Positions 44,087-52,982 of a stretch of DNA of 64,000 bases are shown here, one piece after another (within the stretch, counting starts at the first letter, position 1; each line of letters starts with the position of its first letter). This stretch comes from Mariniphaga sp963747515 (GTDB lineage Bacteria; Bacteroidota; Bacteroidia; Bacteroidales; Prolixibacteraceae). Made by a program: the position numbers and the translations under genes. Location of the stretch: contig CAVVFN010000003.1 in NCBI GenBank assembly GCA_963747515.1, forward strand, positions 868,001 through 932,000, read 5' to 3'. The notes below the pieces were generated by a model. That model saw only the letters and a program-made list of their open reading frames with translations. It was not told the DNA's origin and made no database searches.

Positions 44087-44713
44087 TCAACTCCAAATGT
44101 ACATGCTGTCGCTCATCTGTGTTTCCTGCCTGTTGCGAAAGGCAATCCATACATCGGGTAACGATTCCTCCTGCCCCTGTCGCGATAGCATCCATAAATA
44201 CCGGCCATCTGAGCGGCTTATGGCAGTAAACTGGTACAGGCAGCTGCTATCCGGTTCAAATAATCCCATCACAACCAGGGTGTCGCCGGCCGCTTTTCCA
44301 ACTGCTTCCTCACCATTCCCCCACTCAACCAGCAATCCTTCCGGATGGGATTTCACTGAAGCGCTCACCGGCAGCGGTATTGTTCCCCTGCTGAGCAAAG
44401 CCTTGCTTTTATCAACGTAAATATCGGGATATTCTCCCACCAGGGCATTCCGCATGATGTGTGATTGCGCCGCCTGAAATGCCGTCCGCCCCAAGGCTTC
44501 CCCGGCAAAGGTTATCCTGATGGCCTCCCGGAAAGGTTTCAAAAAACCGTTCACCACCTGAAGCCGTTGCCGCTGTGCCAGCTGTGCCGGCGACTTCCGG
44601 TCCCGGAAATGTTCAGCCCGTGTCCTGACTCGTCCTTTGCCTCCCACTTTATAAAACACCAGGTTTCCCAGTTTCCCCTGGCCACTCTCGAAAAGGTTAT
44701 CAATTTTTGCCAT
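44087..44713 (-). CDS. DUF6266 family protein
   Basis: Seen: 208 residues, no signal peptide. The N-terminus MAKIDNLFESGQGKLGNLVF YKVGGKGRVRTRAEHF and RKSPAQLAQRQRLQVVNGFL match the DUF6266 pattern (G..G...G...V.R......d..T..Q...R..F....). Known: an uncharacterised Bacteroidota family of about 200-220 residues, often in multiple genomic copies. The gene is visibly richer in GC than its neighbours, which may indicate recent transfer. Start preceded, at 44766-44868, by a long palindrome. Confidence 0.8.
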   Translation of the reverse strand: MAKIDNLFESGQGKLGNLVFYKVGGKGRVRTRAEHFRDRKSPAQLAQRQRLQVVNGFLKPFREAIRITFAGEALGRTAFQAAQSHIMRNALVGEYPDIYVDKSKALLSRGTIPLPVSASVKSHPEGLLVEWGNGEEAVGKAAGDTLVVMGLFEPDSSCLYQFTAISRSDGRYLWMLSRQGQEESLPDVWIAFRNRQETQMSDSMYIWS

Positions 44714-44765
44714 AAGATTGAAACTTAAGTTAATGAATTCATGTTAAAGATATAAAATATTCAGA

Positions 44766-44868
44766 TTAATTTCAGATCAATTTCGGTTTACTTTTGTATC
44801 AACTTCGATAAATCGCGAAATTAATGCGAAGTTGATGCGAAAGTGTTACGCAGTTGATCTGAAATTAA
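44766..44868. repeat. long palindrome of 11-bp units, second element
   Basis: An exact 15-bp inverted repeat (44766-44780 / 44854-44868) bounds a palindrome that continues inwards with few mismatches (best inner stem 44790-44807 / 44827-44844). The right half reads as 11-bp units (ttaatgcgaag, ttgatgcgaaa, gtgttacgcag, ttgatctgaaa), as in the element at 15816-15914. It lies 53 bp upstream of the DUF6266 gene; the rest of the 44714-45050 gap holds nothing I can name. Confidence 0.75.
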
Positions 44869-45050
44869 AATAACCCAGAGAAGCACTTAAACAGGGTAAT
44901 AGCATCTGTCTGACCCTCTGAACCCCTACTTTCAGGAATAAAAATATTTTTTGATGTATACCATTGAGTCCAATTCATTAACATAATTGACAGGTTTCCA
45001 ACTATGGGAGGTATTTATCGAGGAAAAGAAAATGCCCGTAGTTTGTGGCT

Positions 45051-45495
45051 TTATTCTTCCAGTTCCTGCCTGTTCCATCCGGCTGCTACTGCTCCGGCCC
45101 GGTAAGTGCTGTTCAGGAAGCCGGATAACATTTCTTCAGGATTATTTGATTGCTGAACAACATTGTAAGGCAATAAAAATTCATTCAGTGTTTTATGGTA
45201 ATAAGCTTCTTTCGGCAACACTGTGGCATTCTTGTATCCCTCAGGTTCGGGATACATGTAAGCATAAAATGCCGGTTCGGGAAAAGCCATATTACCGGGC
45301 CAAAAACCACAACTGCCCACTTCATGTGAATAAGCCTCCTCAGCAACCCAGTCGGGAAGATTGGGAATGCCCCCCGGATGTTTTGGTGCTTTGCGTCCCG
45401 AAAAACGAGATACCCACAACCTGCAACCACATGTGCAGAGTATCAAAGGTGTTTTTTCCCTTTTCGTATGAAATTACCGGCCATTTGTTACTCAT
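45051..45495 (-). pseudogene. DUF5996 pseudogene with internal deletion
   Basis: Seen: from the ATG at 45493-45495 the frame gives SNKWPVISYEKGKNTFDTLH MWLQVVG, the usual DUF5996 N-terminus, then breaks; in a second frame (45051-45446) it resumes at a C-terminal block PAFYAYMYPEPEGYKNATVL, EFLLPYNVV and FLNSTYRAGAVAAGWNR, the usual DUF5996 end. Known: intact family members are about 300 residues; here about 150 central residues are absent and the halves are out of frame. So it is a pseudogene with a deletion and frameshift. Confidence 0.8.
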
Positions 45496-45686
45496 ACTAA
45501 TGTTGTTTTAGATTTTCAAGAAATGATTCAACCTTTAAAAACCAAACAATTGAATCCACCTACTTGTTTATTAACCAGTCACAGGAGGAAAAATAACGAT
45601 CGGAATTACATCAGTGCATCTTCCTATCAGGGAGGAAGGACTTCAATAATGTTAGAAAAAATCCTATGTATGCTGTTATTTACAGA

Positions 45687-46256
45687 TTAATTCCTTATCA
45701 GGAAGTTAACTATCTCCTCAGGACTTTTTCGTGGTGAAGCTGCAGAAACAGCGTCAACATTTTTGTCAGTATGGCCAATCCGTAAGGCTGTCACTGCCTT
45801 GTAACCCGATGGAATTTGAAAGAGTTCCCTTTTTGAATTTATATTTTCCACCGGTCCTCCATATATTCGCGCACCAAGACCAAGACCATGAGCTGCAACG
45901 AATATGCTTTGGGCTGCCAGCCCACAGTCAAAATCAGGAGTGGTTCCATCTGTCTCTTCAATTCCTGAAACAATAATTACAACATTTCCGGGTACAAAGC
46001 TGCCGGTGATCGCTTTGATTAAGGGTTCATCCTTAATCACCGTAAACTTCCATGGCTGCCTGTTTTTTGAGCTGGGTGATTTTATTCCGCATTTCAATAT
46101 CAAATCGAGCTGCGGGTCCGTTACCGGTTCCGGTGTATATGCTTTCTCAGAATAGCCGGTAAGCAGGACATTGATGCAACAGGAGTCCAAATTTTGTCCA
46201 TAAAATTTCGTAAATGAAAAAAGTGCCAGTGCAACTAATACGGGTTTAATTTTCAT
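45687..46256 (-). CDS. exported nitroreductase-family protein
   Basis: Seen: 189 residues with a signal peptide (LVALALFSFTKFYGQ). The nitroreductase fold starts with the short first block RKS..-like YSEKAYTPEPVTDPQLDLIL and continues with GIKSPSSKNRQPWKFTVIKD, the FMN-contact block, GLAAQSIFVAAHGLGLGARI and the ALRIGHTD end. Known: nitroreductases bind FMN and reduce nitro groups or quinones, and are normally cytoplasmic. The visible export signal is unusual. FMN binding in the periplasm would need a delivery route. Single gene. Confidence 0.85.
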   Translation of the reverse strand: MKIKPVLVALALFSFTKFYGQNLDSCCINVLLTGYSEKAYTPEPVTDPQLDLILKCGIKSPSSKNRQPWKFTVIKDEPLIKAITGSFVPGNVVIIVSGIEETDGTTPDFDCGLAAQSIFVAAHGLGLGARIYGGPVENINSKRELFQIPSGYKAVTALRIGHTDKNVDAVSAASPRKSPEEIVNFLIRN

Positions 46257-46345
46257 GTCATTTGATAAATAAGCTGTAAATCAAAACTACACAAATTTTT
46301 TATTCCCCGGTTCTATTTTTTTTGGGTTATTAATAAATGCGTTAA

Positions 46346-46456
46346 ATCCCGGTTACTTTTTCCCAACATCACAGCACGATAACAGTGAATGATGATAACC
46401 GCTTCTGGACCAAAGGCTATCCCGATAAAGTGAAAATACTTTTATCGCAGAAATGA
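46346..46456 (+). pseudogene. 36-codon remnant, unrecognised
   Basis: A plus-strand frame reads ...HHSTITVNDDNRFWTKGYPD KVKILLSQK and stops at 46454, without a start codon. It looks like the C-terminus of a lost secreted hydrolase, but the family is not clear. Confidence 0.3.
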
Positions 46457-46535
46457 AAAAAAAGTATCAGATAGTAAAGCCAGGAGTTAAAATGACAATT
46501 TATTCGTTGTTTTGGATTCAATAAAATCAGGATGT

Positions 46536-48563
46536 TTAATCCCGGCCGATTATGATTTCGAAATTCGAATAACTGAAGTCATCAGCAGTATTGCGGTGAC
46601 AATCGTTATTCAAAGGCTGAATTCTCAGAAATTCGGACTGAAGGGGAATTTTAACCGGATTCTTTTTTGTGGGTGTTCTGTTAAGCCGGACCTGGGCGGA
46701 AAGGACTGCTCTTCCGGTGTTAAACAAATGCTGTTTTATATCTACTACCGAGACATCGGGATTATCCCGGGTGTTAACGGGGACAGTTGGATGCCATGTA
46801 TTCACATCCAGGGAATCGTATGCTGTCGGAGGTTTAATCCAGATTGAAAAAATCTCACCCATTTCAGGTATGCCATTACCATTTCCCTGGCCTTCAGAAA
46901 TTATCTCCGATGAGAAAGGGTCTTTCCACTTGCCCCACTTGTATTTAAATAACTGAAGATTTTCTGATTTTCCATCCATAATTATTATTTCAGAATGCTC
47001 AAGCCGGGCGGGGCGTTCTATAATATTTATCTGGATGATTTGTTCCCTTTCCTGAACAATTCCACCTATTGACGAGGATATTTTAAGGTAGCCGGTATTT
47101 TTATAATCAGGAAAATAGTTTCCTTTACAAATTACCAGTGATTCAATCCGTTTTTTACTTCCTGCAGGTATGTTCACCTGTTTCTTTCCTTCTATTATTT
47201 TCAGGATTTGATCATTGTCAGTTGTAACCACAAAATCCACATTTTGAGGCGTTGGTGATAGATTTATCACGTCAAAGGAGAGCGGGGTTTCGACATTATC
47301 CTGAAGGTAAATGTTCTCATTAATTGTATCGGTTAAGATAAAAACCGGTGGCTGAAGCCCCTTTCCTGATATTCCAATCTCTTCACCACCGGCTGAAGTT
47401 AAAGTAAGCCGGCCTTTTGAATCGGATTGGATTTCTTCATCTGAGAAGGTATCGTTCCTATATGAATAGCGGGAAAGGGTATAACTTTCACCGGAAGTAT
47501 AAATGGCGGGAGTTAAGACGGATATGTTGAACGGTCGCAGACTGTTGCCCCATGGGAGTCTTTTTCGGGTATATATCCCTACTCCGTTTTTGGTGACATT
47601 ATTAAGGTATATCCATCCGTTTCCAATTTTAGAACTGGAGATATTATATCCCCGGATTTCAAATTCGGGATAGAGGTTAATATATGAGAAGCATGTGCTG
47701 TTGTCTTTCGGAAGCTGGAAATTATGCATGTGAAAGTTGAACTGTAAATCAACTCTTGCTGCATGGTGTTTGCAAAAATCTGCGAGATAAAAGTAGTTTT
47801 CAAAACCGGCACCGTTATAGATACAGCTTAGCTCCTCAGTATAATAACGCAAATAATCGCCGGTGTTTGTGGAATGCCGGAAGGGTAAACCTCTTAAATT
47901 TCTCCACAGCTGTTTTACGTCAACCGTTGTCATATACGAAGGTTCTCCAACATCAAAATAGGTAGGTGAATGACAGAATTCCGAAGCGCTGCCAAACAGA
48001 TGCGGATTTGTAGCTGCCACCCATATGGCCATCTGGCCTCCCATCGAAAGCCCTGAAATTGCTCTGTACTGCGGCCCCTTTTTTATATTGTAGCGCGTAT
48101 CCACAACGTCAATTAACTCGCGGATATAGGCAGAAAAATTATAAAAATTTCCATCCCAGTTTTCTGCCTGCGAAGGAAAATAAACACCGCACCCTGGCAA
48201 GCCTTCAATCTTCCCGTCAACACTGATAATTATCACGTCATTTTCATAAACAAAATTTTCGAAATCGGCATTATTGGAAAATTCATAAGCCGGATCAGAG
48301 GCATTGCTAAGAACAGCAGGAGCAGACAATCCATAATCGGCATAGCTGTATGAACCGCTTTTTTCGTAACTTCCGCCACACCCGTGGAAATAATAGATTA
48401 CCGGATATTGCACTGAGCTGTCGCTGGCATTGTAACCAGGTGGAGTAAAGACTCGGAAAAACCGAATCGTTCCAAACGTTTTACTGTAGTGGCTGTCGTC
48501 GTTAAACGACCGGGCAGAAAGGGTTATGAGCATGAATAAAGCGATTGATGCGATCGTTTTCAT
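46536..48563 (-). CDS. secreted esterase-like alpha/beta hydrolase with beta-rich C-terminal half
   Basis: Seen: 675 residues with a signal peptide (IASIALFMLITLSARSF). Residues 20-290 form an esterase-D/CE1-type domain: YPVIYYFHGCGGSYEK (oxyanion loop), ISGLSMGGQMAIWVA (nucleophile Ser in GxSxG) and FNFHMHNFQLP with the candidate His. Residues 300-675 are beta-sandwich-like and contain no sorting signal I recognise. Known: CE1 esterases cut ferulate, acetate or other esters from polysaccharides. The substrate here is unknown. Single gene. Confidence 0.8.
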   Translation of the reverse strand: MKTIASIALFMLITLSARSFNDDSHYSKTFGTIRFFRVFTPPGYNASDSSVQYPVIYYFHGCGGSYEKSGSYSYADYGLSAPAVLSNASDPAYEFSNNADFENFVYENDVIIISVDGKIEGLPGCGVYFPSQAENWDGNFYNFSAYIRELIDVVDTRYNIKKGPQYRAISGLSMGGQMAIWVAATNPHLFGSASEFCHSPTYFDVGEPSYMTTVDVKQLWRNLRGLPFRHSTNTGDYLRYYTEELSCIYNGAGFENYFYLADFCKHHAARVDLQFNFHMHNFQLPKDNSTCFSYINLYPEFEIRGYNISSSKIGNGWIYLNNVTKNGVGIYTRKRLPWGNSLRPFNISVLTPAIYTSGESYTLSRYSYRNDTFSDEEIQSDSKGRLTLTSAGGEEIGISGKGLQPPVFILTDTINENIYLQDNVETPLSFDVINLSPTPQNVDFVVTTDNDQILKIIEGKKQVNIPAGSKKRIESLVICKGNYFPDYKNTGYLKISSSIGGIVQEREQIIQINIIERPARLEHSEIIIMDGKSENLQLFKYKWGKWKDPFSSEIISEGQGNGNGIPEMGEIFSIWIKPPTAYDSLDVNTWHPTVPVNTRDNPDVSVVDIKQHLFNTGRAVLSAQVRLNRTPTKKNPVKIPLQSEFLRIQPLNNDCHRNTADDFSYSNFEIIIGRD

Positions 48564-48892
48564 TTTAATTTTTTGCTAAAAATTAAATAACATGAGGAAA
48601 CCAGCCAAATGAGGTGTGCCTTGTATTCCCATTGAGCCCAAGGTACATATTTTTCTGCAAAGTTTTTTAACTTGCACCATTGTAAAGGCACTTTAACAAC
48701 TCATCAGAAGCGAACCGGACAAAGAGATTTAGCGTCTTTCGGAAATTATTAAAGATGTGATGAAGCAGGAATTCCTTTAGGTGAAAGGGGTTTTAAAACC
48801 AAACAGGAACTTGCCGCGAAAGGCTGATATATACGCGTGTTATTCAAAACAAAAGAATGTGTTAAAGCAGAATTAGATTTAATCCATTAAAT
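48564..48892. other. 329-bp intergenic region
   Basis: A stop-broken plus-strand stretch (SEPDKEI, LSEIIKDVMKQEFL) has some coding character but no recognisable family. Nothing else seen. Confidence 0.4.
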
Positions 48893-48898
48893 TTGAAC

Positions 48899-49495
48899 AT
48901 GAGTTATCTTAACAATCAGGATACCATCATGCGCTTAAGAAATATTCTAACGATACCCAATATGCTTTCAGCGTACCGGATATTAACCTTTCCATTAATT
49001 TTATATTTTGCAATAAATAACCAGGAAAATTTATTTGCTGTTCTTTTAATCGTTAATTTAATAACCGATATACTGGATGGTGCAGTTGCAAGGATATTTC
49101 ATATGCAAACCGAATTTGGTGCACGACTCGACTCCATCGCAGATATTGGAACGTATGTTTTAGCAATAACTGGAATACTCATTTTTAAAGCCGACGAATT
49201 CAGACCTCATTTATTAAGTTTTTATACATTCATATTCTTATTCCTTTTTGCAAATCTATTATCTTTAATTAAATTCAAAAGGCTTCCAAGCCTGCATCTC
49301 TTTTCATGGAAGATAGGCGGTTATATTCAGGGATTTTTCTTTTTTCTTTTGTTTGCATTTAAGTTTTATCCGATAGTTTATTATTTCATGATAATATGGG
49401 GTATCCTTGCATTTACAGAACATATCTGCATCCAATTACTGATTAAGCAAATGCAGTCCAATCTTAAAGGATTATATTGGGTATTAAAACATTAA
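48899..49495 (+). CDS. CDP-alcohol phosphatidyltransferase family protein
   Basis: Seen: 198 residues from the ATG at 48899; the Met at 48929 (MRLRNILTIPNMLSAYRI) is a good alternative and is closer to the usual family start. The catalytic motif is complete: DGAVARIFHMQTEFGARLDSIAD, matching DGx2ARx8Gx3Dx3D. About five to six membrane helices follow. Known: the family makes phospholipids such as phosphatidylglycerophosphate from a CDP-diacylglycerol donor. The alcohol substrate cannot be read. Inner membrane. Convergent with the barrel gene. Confidence 0.92.
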   Translation: MSYLNNQDTIMRLRNILTIPNMLSAYRILTFPLILYFAINNQENLFAVLLIVNLITDILDGAVARIFHMQTEFGARLDSIADIGTYVLAITGILIFKADEFRPHLLSFYTFIFLFLFANLLSLIKFKRLPSLHLFSWKIGGYIQGFFFFLLFAFKFYPIVYYFMIIWGILAFTEHICIQLLIKQMQSNLKGLYWVLKH

Positions 49496-49521
49496 GGAAC
49501 AACTATTCCTACATCCTGCAT

Positions 49522-50178
49522 TCAGAATTTTCCAAATTTTACACCAATAATAAAATTGCTGTTGTTTAATGCATTTTGGGAAGTATGCTGAAGGTTTAAT
49601 CCTTTAACCCATCGATAGCTGTATCCGGAATACAATCTCATGAAACCCGTTACATTCAATTCGAGATTTACACCCGGTTCGACAACAAAAAATGGAGAAG
49701 ACGATAATTCATTCCAGTAGCAATCCCACTCCCATTCATTTTCATCAATTTCCATCAGCTGGCTTTTTGAAGAATAAACTGCCCCACCGCCACCAATTAT
49801 GAACGGAAATGAAAAATGAATAAGTTTGCCGGCGTAGGGAGCTGCCTCCAGGAATAAACCTGCATAACCCCCATTTAAATAAGCCTGTTCTTCAAACAGG
49901 TTATCGAAACGGAGGAATGATTCATACCAGCTTAAAGATTTTGCAGCAAGCCCCACACGGAAATTACGATCGACAATAACTCCTCCGGTGAAACCGGGCA
50001 TATAACCTTGCCTCCCGTTAATGTTGGTAAATGAATTGCTGACATCAATAAACCAGCCTGTAACACGGGTACCACCCGAAAAAAGGGTTTGCGGCACCTG
50101 GTTCCCGGATTCATGCTGAGCGTTTACTGTACATGCAAATAAGACAAAAAGAATTGAAGATAAAATTCGTGTTTTCAT
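49522..50178 (-). CDS. outer-membrane beta-barrel-like protein
   Basis: Seen: 218 residues with a signal peptide (ILSSILFVLFACTVNAQ). The mature part is rich in alternating hydrophobic strands and aromatic turns (FIIGGGGAVYSS, FFVVEPGVNLELNVTGFMRL YSGYSYRWV, FIIGVKFGKF with terminal Phe), typical of small outer-membrane barrels. No family named. A motif resembling that upstream of the 51924 and 57316 genes lies 84 bp before the start. Confidence 0.65.
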   Translation of the reverse strand: MKTRILSSILFVLFACTVNAQHESGNQVPQTLFSGGTRVTGWFIDVSNSFTNINGRQGYMPGFTGGVIVDRNFRVGLAAKSLSWYESFLRFDNLFEEQAYLNGGYAGLFLEAAPYAGKLIHFSFPFIIGGGGAVYSSKSQLMEIDENEWEWDCYWNELSSSPFFVVEPGVNLELNVTGFMRLYSGYSYRWVKGLNLQHTSQNALNNSNFIIGVKFGKF

Positions 50179-50261
50179 TGTTTTTATTACTATTTATTGT
50201 TTTTATGTTTCCTGTCTGCCAAAGTTGAACAGAAAACAAATTTCCCCAAAAAAGGAAACAG

Positions 50262-50287
50262 TGAATGGCGGATAGTTGGCATCTGAT
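50262..50287 (-). promoter_or_regulatory. weak third copy of the shared upstream motif
   Basis: tgaatggcggat at 50262 matches 11 of the 12 first bases of the motif at 51992 and 57378, then continues with a shifted ...ctgat. It lies 84 bp upstream of the gene starting at 50178 and in the 316-bp gap shared with the divergent gene at 50495. Confidence 0.35.
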
Positions 50288-50494
50288 CCCCCAATATGTA
50301 CTTTAAATGTTGTTTCGGTAATCTGAGGCTGAAATTTCTGATATCAAAGCTGACTCCCTCGCCCTGGAAAAAAGGACTTCAGACCCGGTCATCAAGGTCC
50401 TGTTCCCGCATGAAATTCACAATTTTTAAAATCAATCCGATGCTGTCACTGTTTTTATTCGTAAATTACAGGGTTGAACCCAAAGACATCAACT

Positions 50495-50968
50495 ATGAAT
50501 AATCGATTGGTTTTGTTCGCCTTGTTTATACAGTTTTCTTTTAATGTATATTCTCAGAAGAACGTAAGTGTTTCACTGGGAATGGGACTTCCAGAACTTT
50601 TAAATGCCGGTGTACGATATGAATTGCAGCAAGCAAAGCTGGGCATGAGCATTGGGACGGCATTTACCGGAGCATTCGCCTTTTCGGGTGATGTTTATTA
50701 TCATTTTTCGGGAAATTCGCGATTAAGCGATTTGCCACCGTGGTACATCCGGGCGAATCTGACCTGGTGGCAGTTTGACAAAATCCTGTTTATTGATTTG
50801 GGTGAGGCAGTTTTATTAGGCATTCGTGTTGGCAGAGACTTTAATGTAACTGAAAATTTTGGCATCAGCATGGATGGGGGCATTATCCCATTTTCATTTT
50901 TATCGGGAAATAAGATTCCATTTTCCTTTATCCCGTCTGTCGGCATCAGCATTTACAACCGGTTTTAG
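50495..50968 (+). CDS. outer-membrane beta-barrel-like protein
   Basis: Seen: 157 residues from the ATG at 50495, which starts a clear signal peptide (RLVLFALFIQFSFNVYSQ); the upstream TTG is unlikely. The mature protein has alternating strand pattern (VSLGMGLPELLNAGVRYEL, ADVYYHF-like, FIPSVGISIYNRF with terminal Phe). Probably a small outer-membrane barrel. Unrecognised family. Divergent from the other barrel gene at 50178. Confidence 0.6.
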   Translation: MNNRLVLFALFIQFSFNVYSQKNVSVSLGMGLPELLNAGVRYELQQAKLGMSIGTAFTGAFAFSGDVYYHFSGNSRLSDLPPWYIRANLTWWQFDKILFIDLGEAVLLGIRVGRDFNVTENFGISMDGGIIPFSFLSGNKIPFSFIPSVGISIYNRF

Positions 50969-51025
50969 GACATGAAAGTGTGTCGGGAAAATTAACCCAT
51001 AAATACAAAGTCGGTTTTTTAGCTT

Positions 51026-51505
51026 TTAAAGCAATATACGGTTTACTTTTTTCATATATGCCTGATAGTGCTCACCAAAAACCCGGGCAAGGATTTTTTC
51101 CTCTTCCCCGATAACTCTCCTAAACGAAATGTACATTGACAGAGCAGCCAGCAGAAAAATCCAGTTGTTACAGAAAACGGCCAGCCCGGGAAGAATAAAA
51201 ACTATCCAGCCGGTGTATATGGGATTTCTTGACAGCGAGAATACTCCGGTTGTAATCAAGTTTCCCTTAGGAAACCCTATTGCAAACTGAATGATTGCAC
51301 AAAACCAAAACAGGATTCCTGTTCCAAGCAGAATTCCGCCTGCAATGTTAAACAATTCCATGCCTCTAAAAGGAAAGGCAGCATAAGCGGGAAGAAAAAT
51401 CCCGACTGCAATTCCTGCTAAAAGGAATGGTAACATTGAACGAAAGATTTTTGGACCAACACCCGTTGCGCTTAAATTGTGCGGTGATTGAAGTTTTGAT
51501 TTCAT
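51026..51505 (-). CDS. isoprenylcysteine carboxyl methyltransferase (ICMT/PEMT)-like membrane protein
   Basis: Seen: 159 residues with four to five hydrophobic helices. The C-terminal signature is TTGVFSLSRNPIYTGWIVFI (the G.F...RNP.Y.g block) and GEEEKILARVFGEHYQAYM (E...L...FG..Y..Y). Known: this is the SAM-binding core of the phospholipid methyltransferase/ICMT family in bacteria. The substrate is unknown. It overlaps the upstream carboxypeptidase-regulatory-domain gene by 4 bp. Confidence 0.88.
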   Translation of the reverse strand: MKSKLQSPHNLSATGVGPKIFRSMLPFLLAGIAVGIFLPAYAAFPFRGMELFNIAGGILLGTGILFWFCAIIQFAIGFPKGNLITTGVFSLSRNPIYTGWIVFILPGLAVFCNNWIFLLAALSMYISFRRVIGEEEKILARVFGEHYQAYMKKVNRILL

Positions 51506-51924
51506 GGCTTTCTTTTTTTTAACTTTTTAGAATGAAATTCTTTTTCTCTTTCAGCATCCGGATTCAAATGAATCGCACCTACATCAATCTTTGGATGGAC
51601 AGACTGGATATTTAACCCGGCAATATGTTCTTTTTCAAAACCAGGTTCACTGATTTCAAGAAAGTATATCCCTGGCGAAAGCATGGAAATGACAAAACTG
51701 CCGTCGCTGTTTGTAATGGTACCGGCAACCATCGATGAGTCGGGTGCTGAGAACAGGGTGACAGCAGCATATCCCAATGGCTGACTGGAAACGGTACTAC
51801 GGATGCATCCGCTGATCTTTCCGATTCCTCCAACTTCAATTTTCATGACTCCTGAGGCATTCATCCATAAAAAAGGAAGTAGTAAAACCCCCGGAATTTT
51901 AATAAATCTGATTCTTGTTTTCAT
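51502..51924 (-). CDS. secreted protein with carboxypeptidase-D regulatory-like domain
   Basis: Seen: 140 residues from the ATG at 51922-51924, which starts a signal peptide (RFIKIPGVLLLPFLWMNASG); an earlier ATG at 51963 would add 13 non-signal residues. The mature part is a CarboxypepD_reg-like beta-sandwich: ISGCIRSTVSSQPLGYAAVTLF, DSSMVAGTITNSDGSFVISM LSPGIYFLEIS. Known: the domain is seen at the N-terminus of TonB-dependent receptors and in stand-alone secreted proteins. Function unclear. Overlaps the methyltransferase gene by 4 bp. Confidence 0.8.
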   Translation of the reverse strand: MKTRIRFIKIPGVLLLPFLWMNASGVMKIEVGGIGKISGCIRSTVSSQPLGYAAVTLFSAPDSSMVAGTITNSDGSFVISMLSPGIYFLEISEPGFEKEHIAGLNIQSVHPKIDVGAIHLNPDAEREKEFHSKKLKKRKP

Positions 51925-51991
51925 TGTTTTCTTTTTTTCATTGCTGAACCAAATTTCGCACAATAATTACCGGTGTAAAAATAGAATGTGG

Positions 51992-52018
51992 TGAATGACG
52001 GATTTTTGCTGATGAACA
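51992..52018 (-). promoter_or_regulatory. 27-bp shared upstream motif, copy A
   Basis: The 27 bases are identical to those at 57378-57404 except at three of four central positions (24/27). It lies 68 bp upstream of the gene start at 51924, beside the LytTR regulator gene. Candidate operator. Confidence 0.5.
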
Positions 52019-52206
52019 GGATTTACAGAGAAATGAAAGCAAAACAGGAATTTATCATTCAGTTTACCCTTGTTTTACTACTTTTTATTCATGACAGAAA
52101 AATCTGTGAGGTTTTGATTCAACCTGAGAAAATATAAAAACGGGATATCCTTTTATTCCGATTACCAGACGATAACAGCAGGATTTTTATACAATAGTAT
52201 CAGAAA

Positions 52207-52971
52207 CTATTCTTTCCTGCCGTCAATCCATTTTTTAAATTCCACAACTTTGTCGAGGCTTACAAATACACCTTCCTTCACAGGTGGATTCAGTTCCAGT
52301 TTTAACCTGCTTTTCGGAAAAATGTGAATGTTGGTAACTGCCGGCAGCCCCACCAGGTACTGGCGGTTTACCCTGAAAAAGAGGTTAGGGTCAAGTTCCT
52401 CCGTAAGTTTATCCAGGCTTTGCTCAAGCGAATACTGACTTTTTGAATGCATGGCCACAAAGGTAATCCCGCTGCTCGAGAAAAAATAAGCGATATCTTT
52501 AACATCAACACTTTTCAACTTCTGACCTACTACTACTGAAAATCTCTGGCGATATGATTTTTCCTTCACGCACATGAGATTGTACAATTCCCTGATGTCC
52601 ACCAGATGGTTCATTTCGCCCCATTCCCTATATTTTGAAATTGCTTTCTGCAAATCTTCCTGAACAATAGGTTTCAGCAAATAATCGATGCTCTTCAGCT
52701 TAAATGCCTTAATGGCATATTCATCGAAGGCTGTTGTAAAGATGATGGGAGCATTTACTTTTATCTGATCGAAAATTGAGAAGCTCAGACCATCTTCAAG
52801 ATGAATATCGAGAAATATCAAATCAGGTTGTGGATTTGATTTCAGCCATGCTACCGATTCTTCCACCGATTCGAGCTTTGCCAGAATTTCAATGGAAGGG
52901 TCAATGGCTTTTACCATTGTTTCCAGACGCCGGGCTGCCAGTTGTTCATCTTCAATAATTACCGTCTTCAT
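52207..52971 (-). CDS. LytTR-family response regulator
   Basis: Seen: 254 residues. Receiver domain (1-120): MKTVIIEDEQLAARRL acidic pocket, LIFLDIHLEDG with phospho-Asp near residue 56, and IKAFKLKSIDYLLKPI with Lys. LytTR DNA-binding domain (about 145-250): YRQRFSVVVGQKLKSVDVKD, FRVNRQYLVGL. Known: LytTR proteins bind direct repeats in promoters. The gene is last of a likely operon: kinase (53427-56654), receiver-only protein, then this one (gaps 30 and 11 bp). Confidence 0.94.
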   Translation of the reverse strand: MKTVIIEDEQLAARRLETMVKAIDPSIEILAKLESVEESVAWLKSNPQPDLIFLDIHLEDGLSFSIFDQIKVNAPIIFTTAFDEYAIKAFKLKSIDYLLKPIVQEDLQKAISKYREWGEMNHLVDIRELYNLMCVKEKSYRQRFSVVVGQKLKSVDVKDIAYFFSSSGITFVAMHSKSQYSLEQSLDKLTEELDPNLFFRVNRQYLVGLPAVTNIHIFPKSRLKLELNPPVKEGVFVSLDKVVEFKKWIDGRKE

Positions 52972-52982
52972 TTTTATACGTG

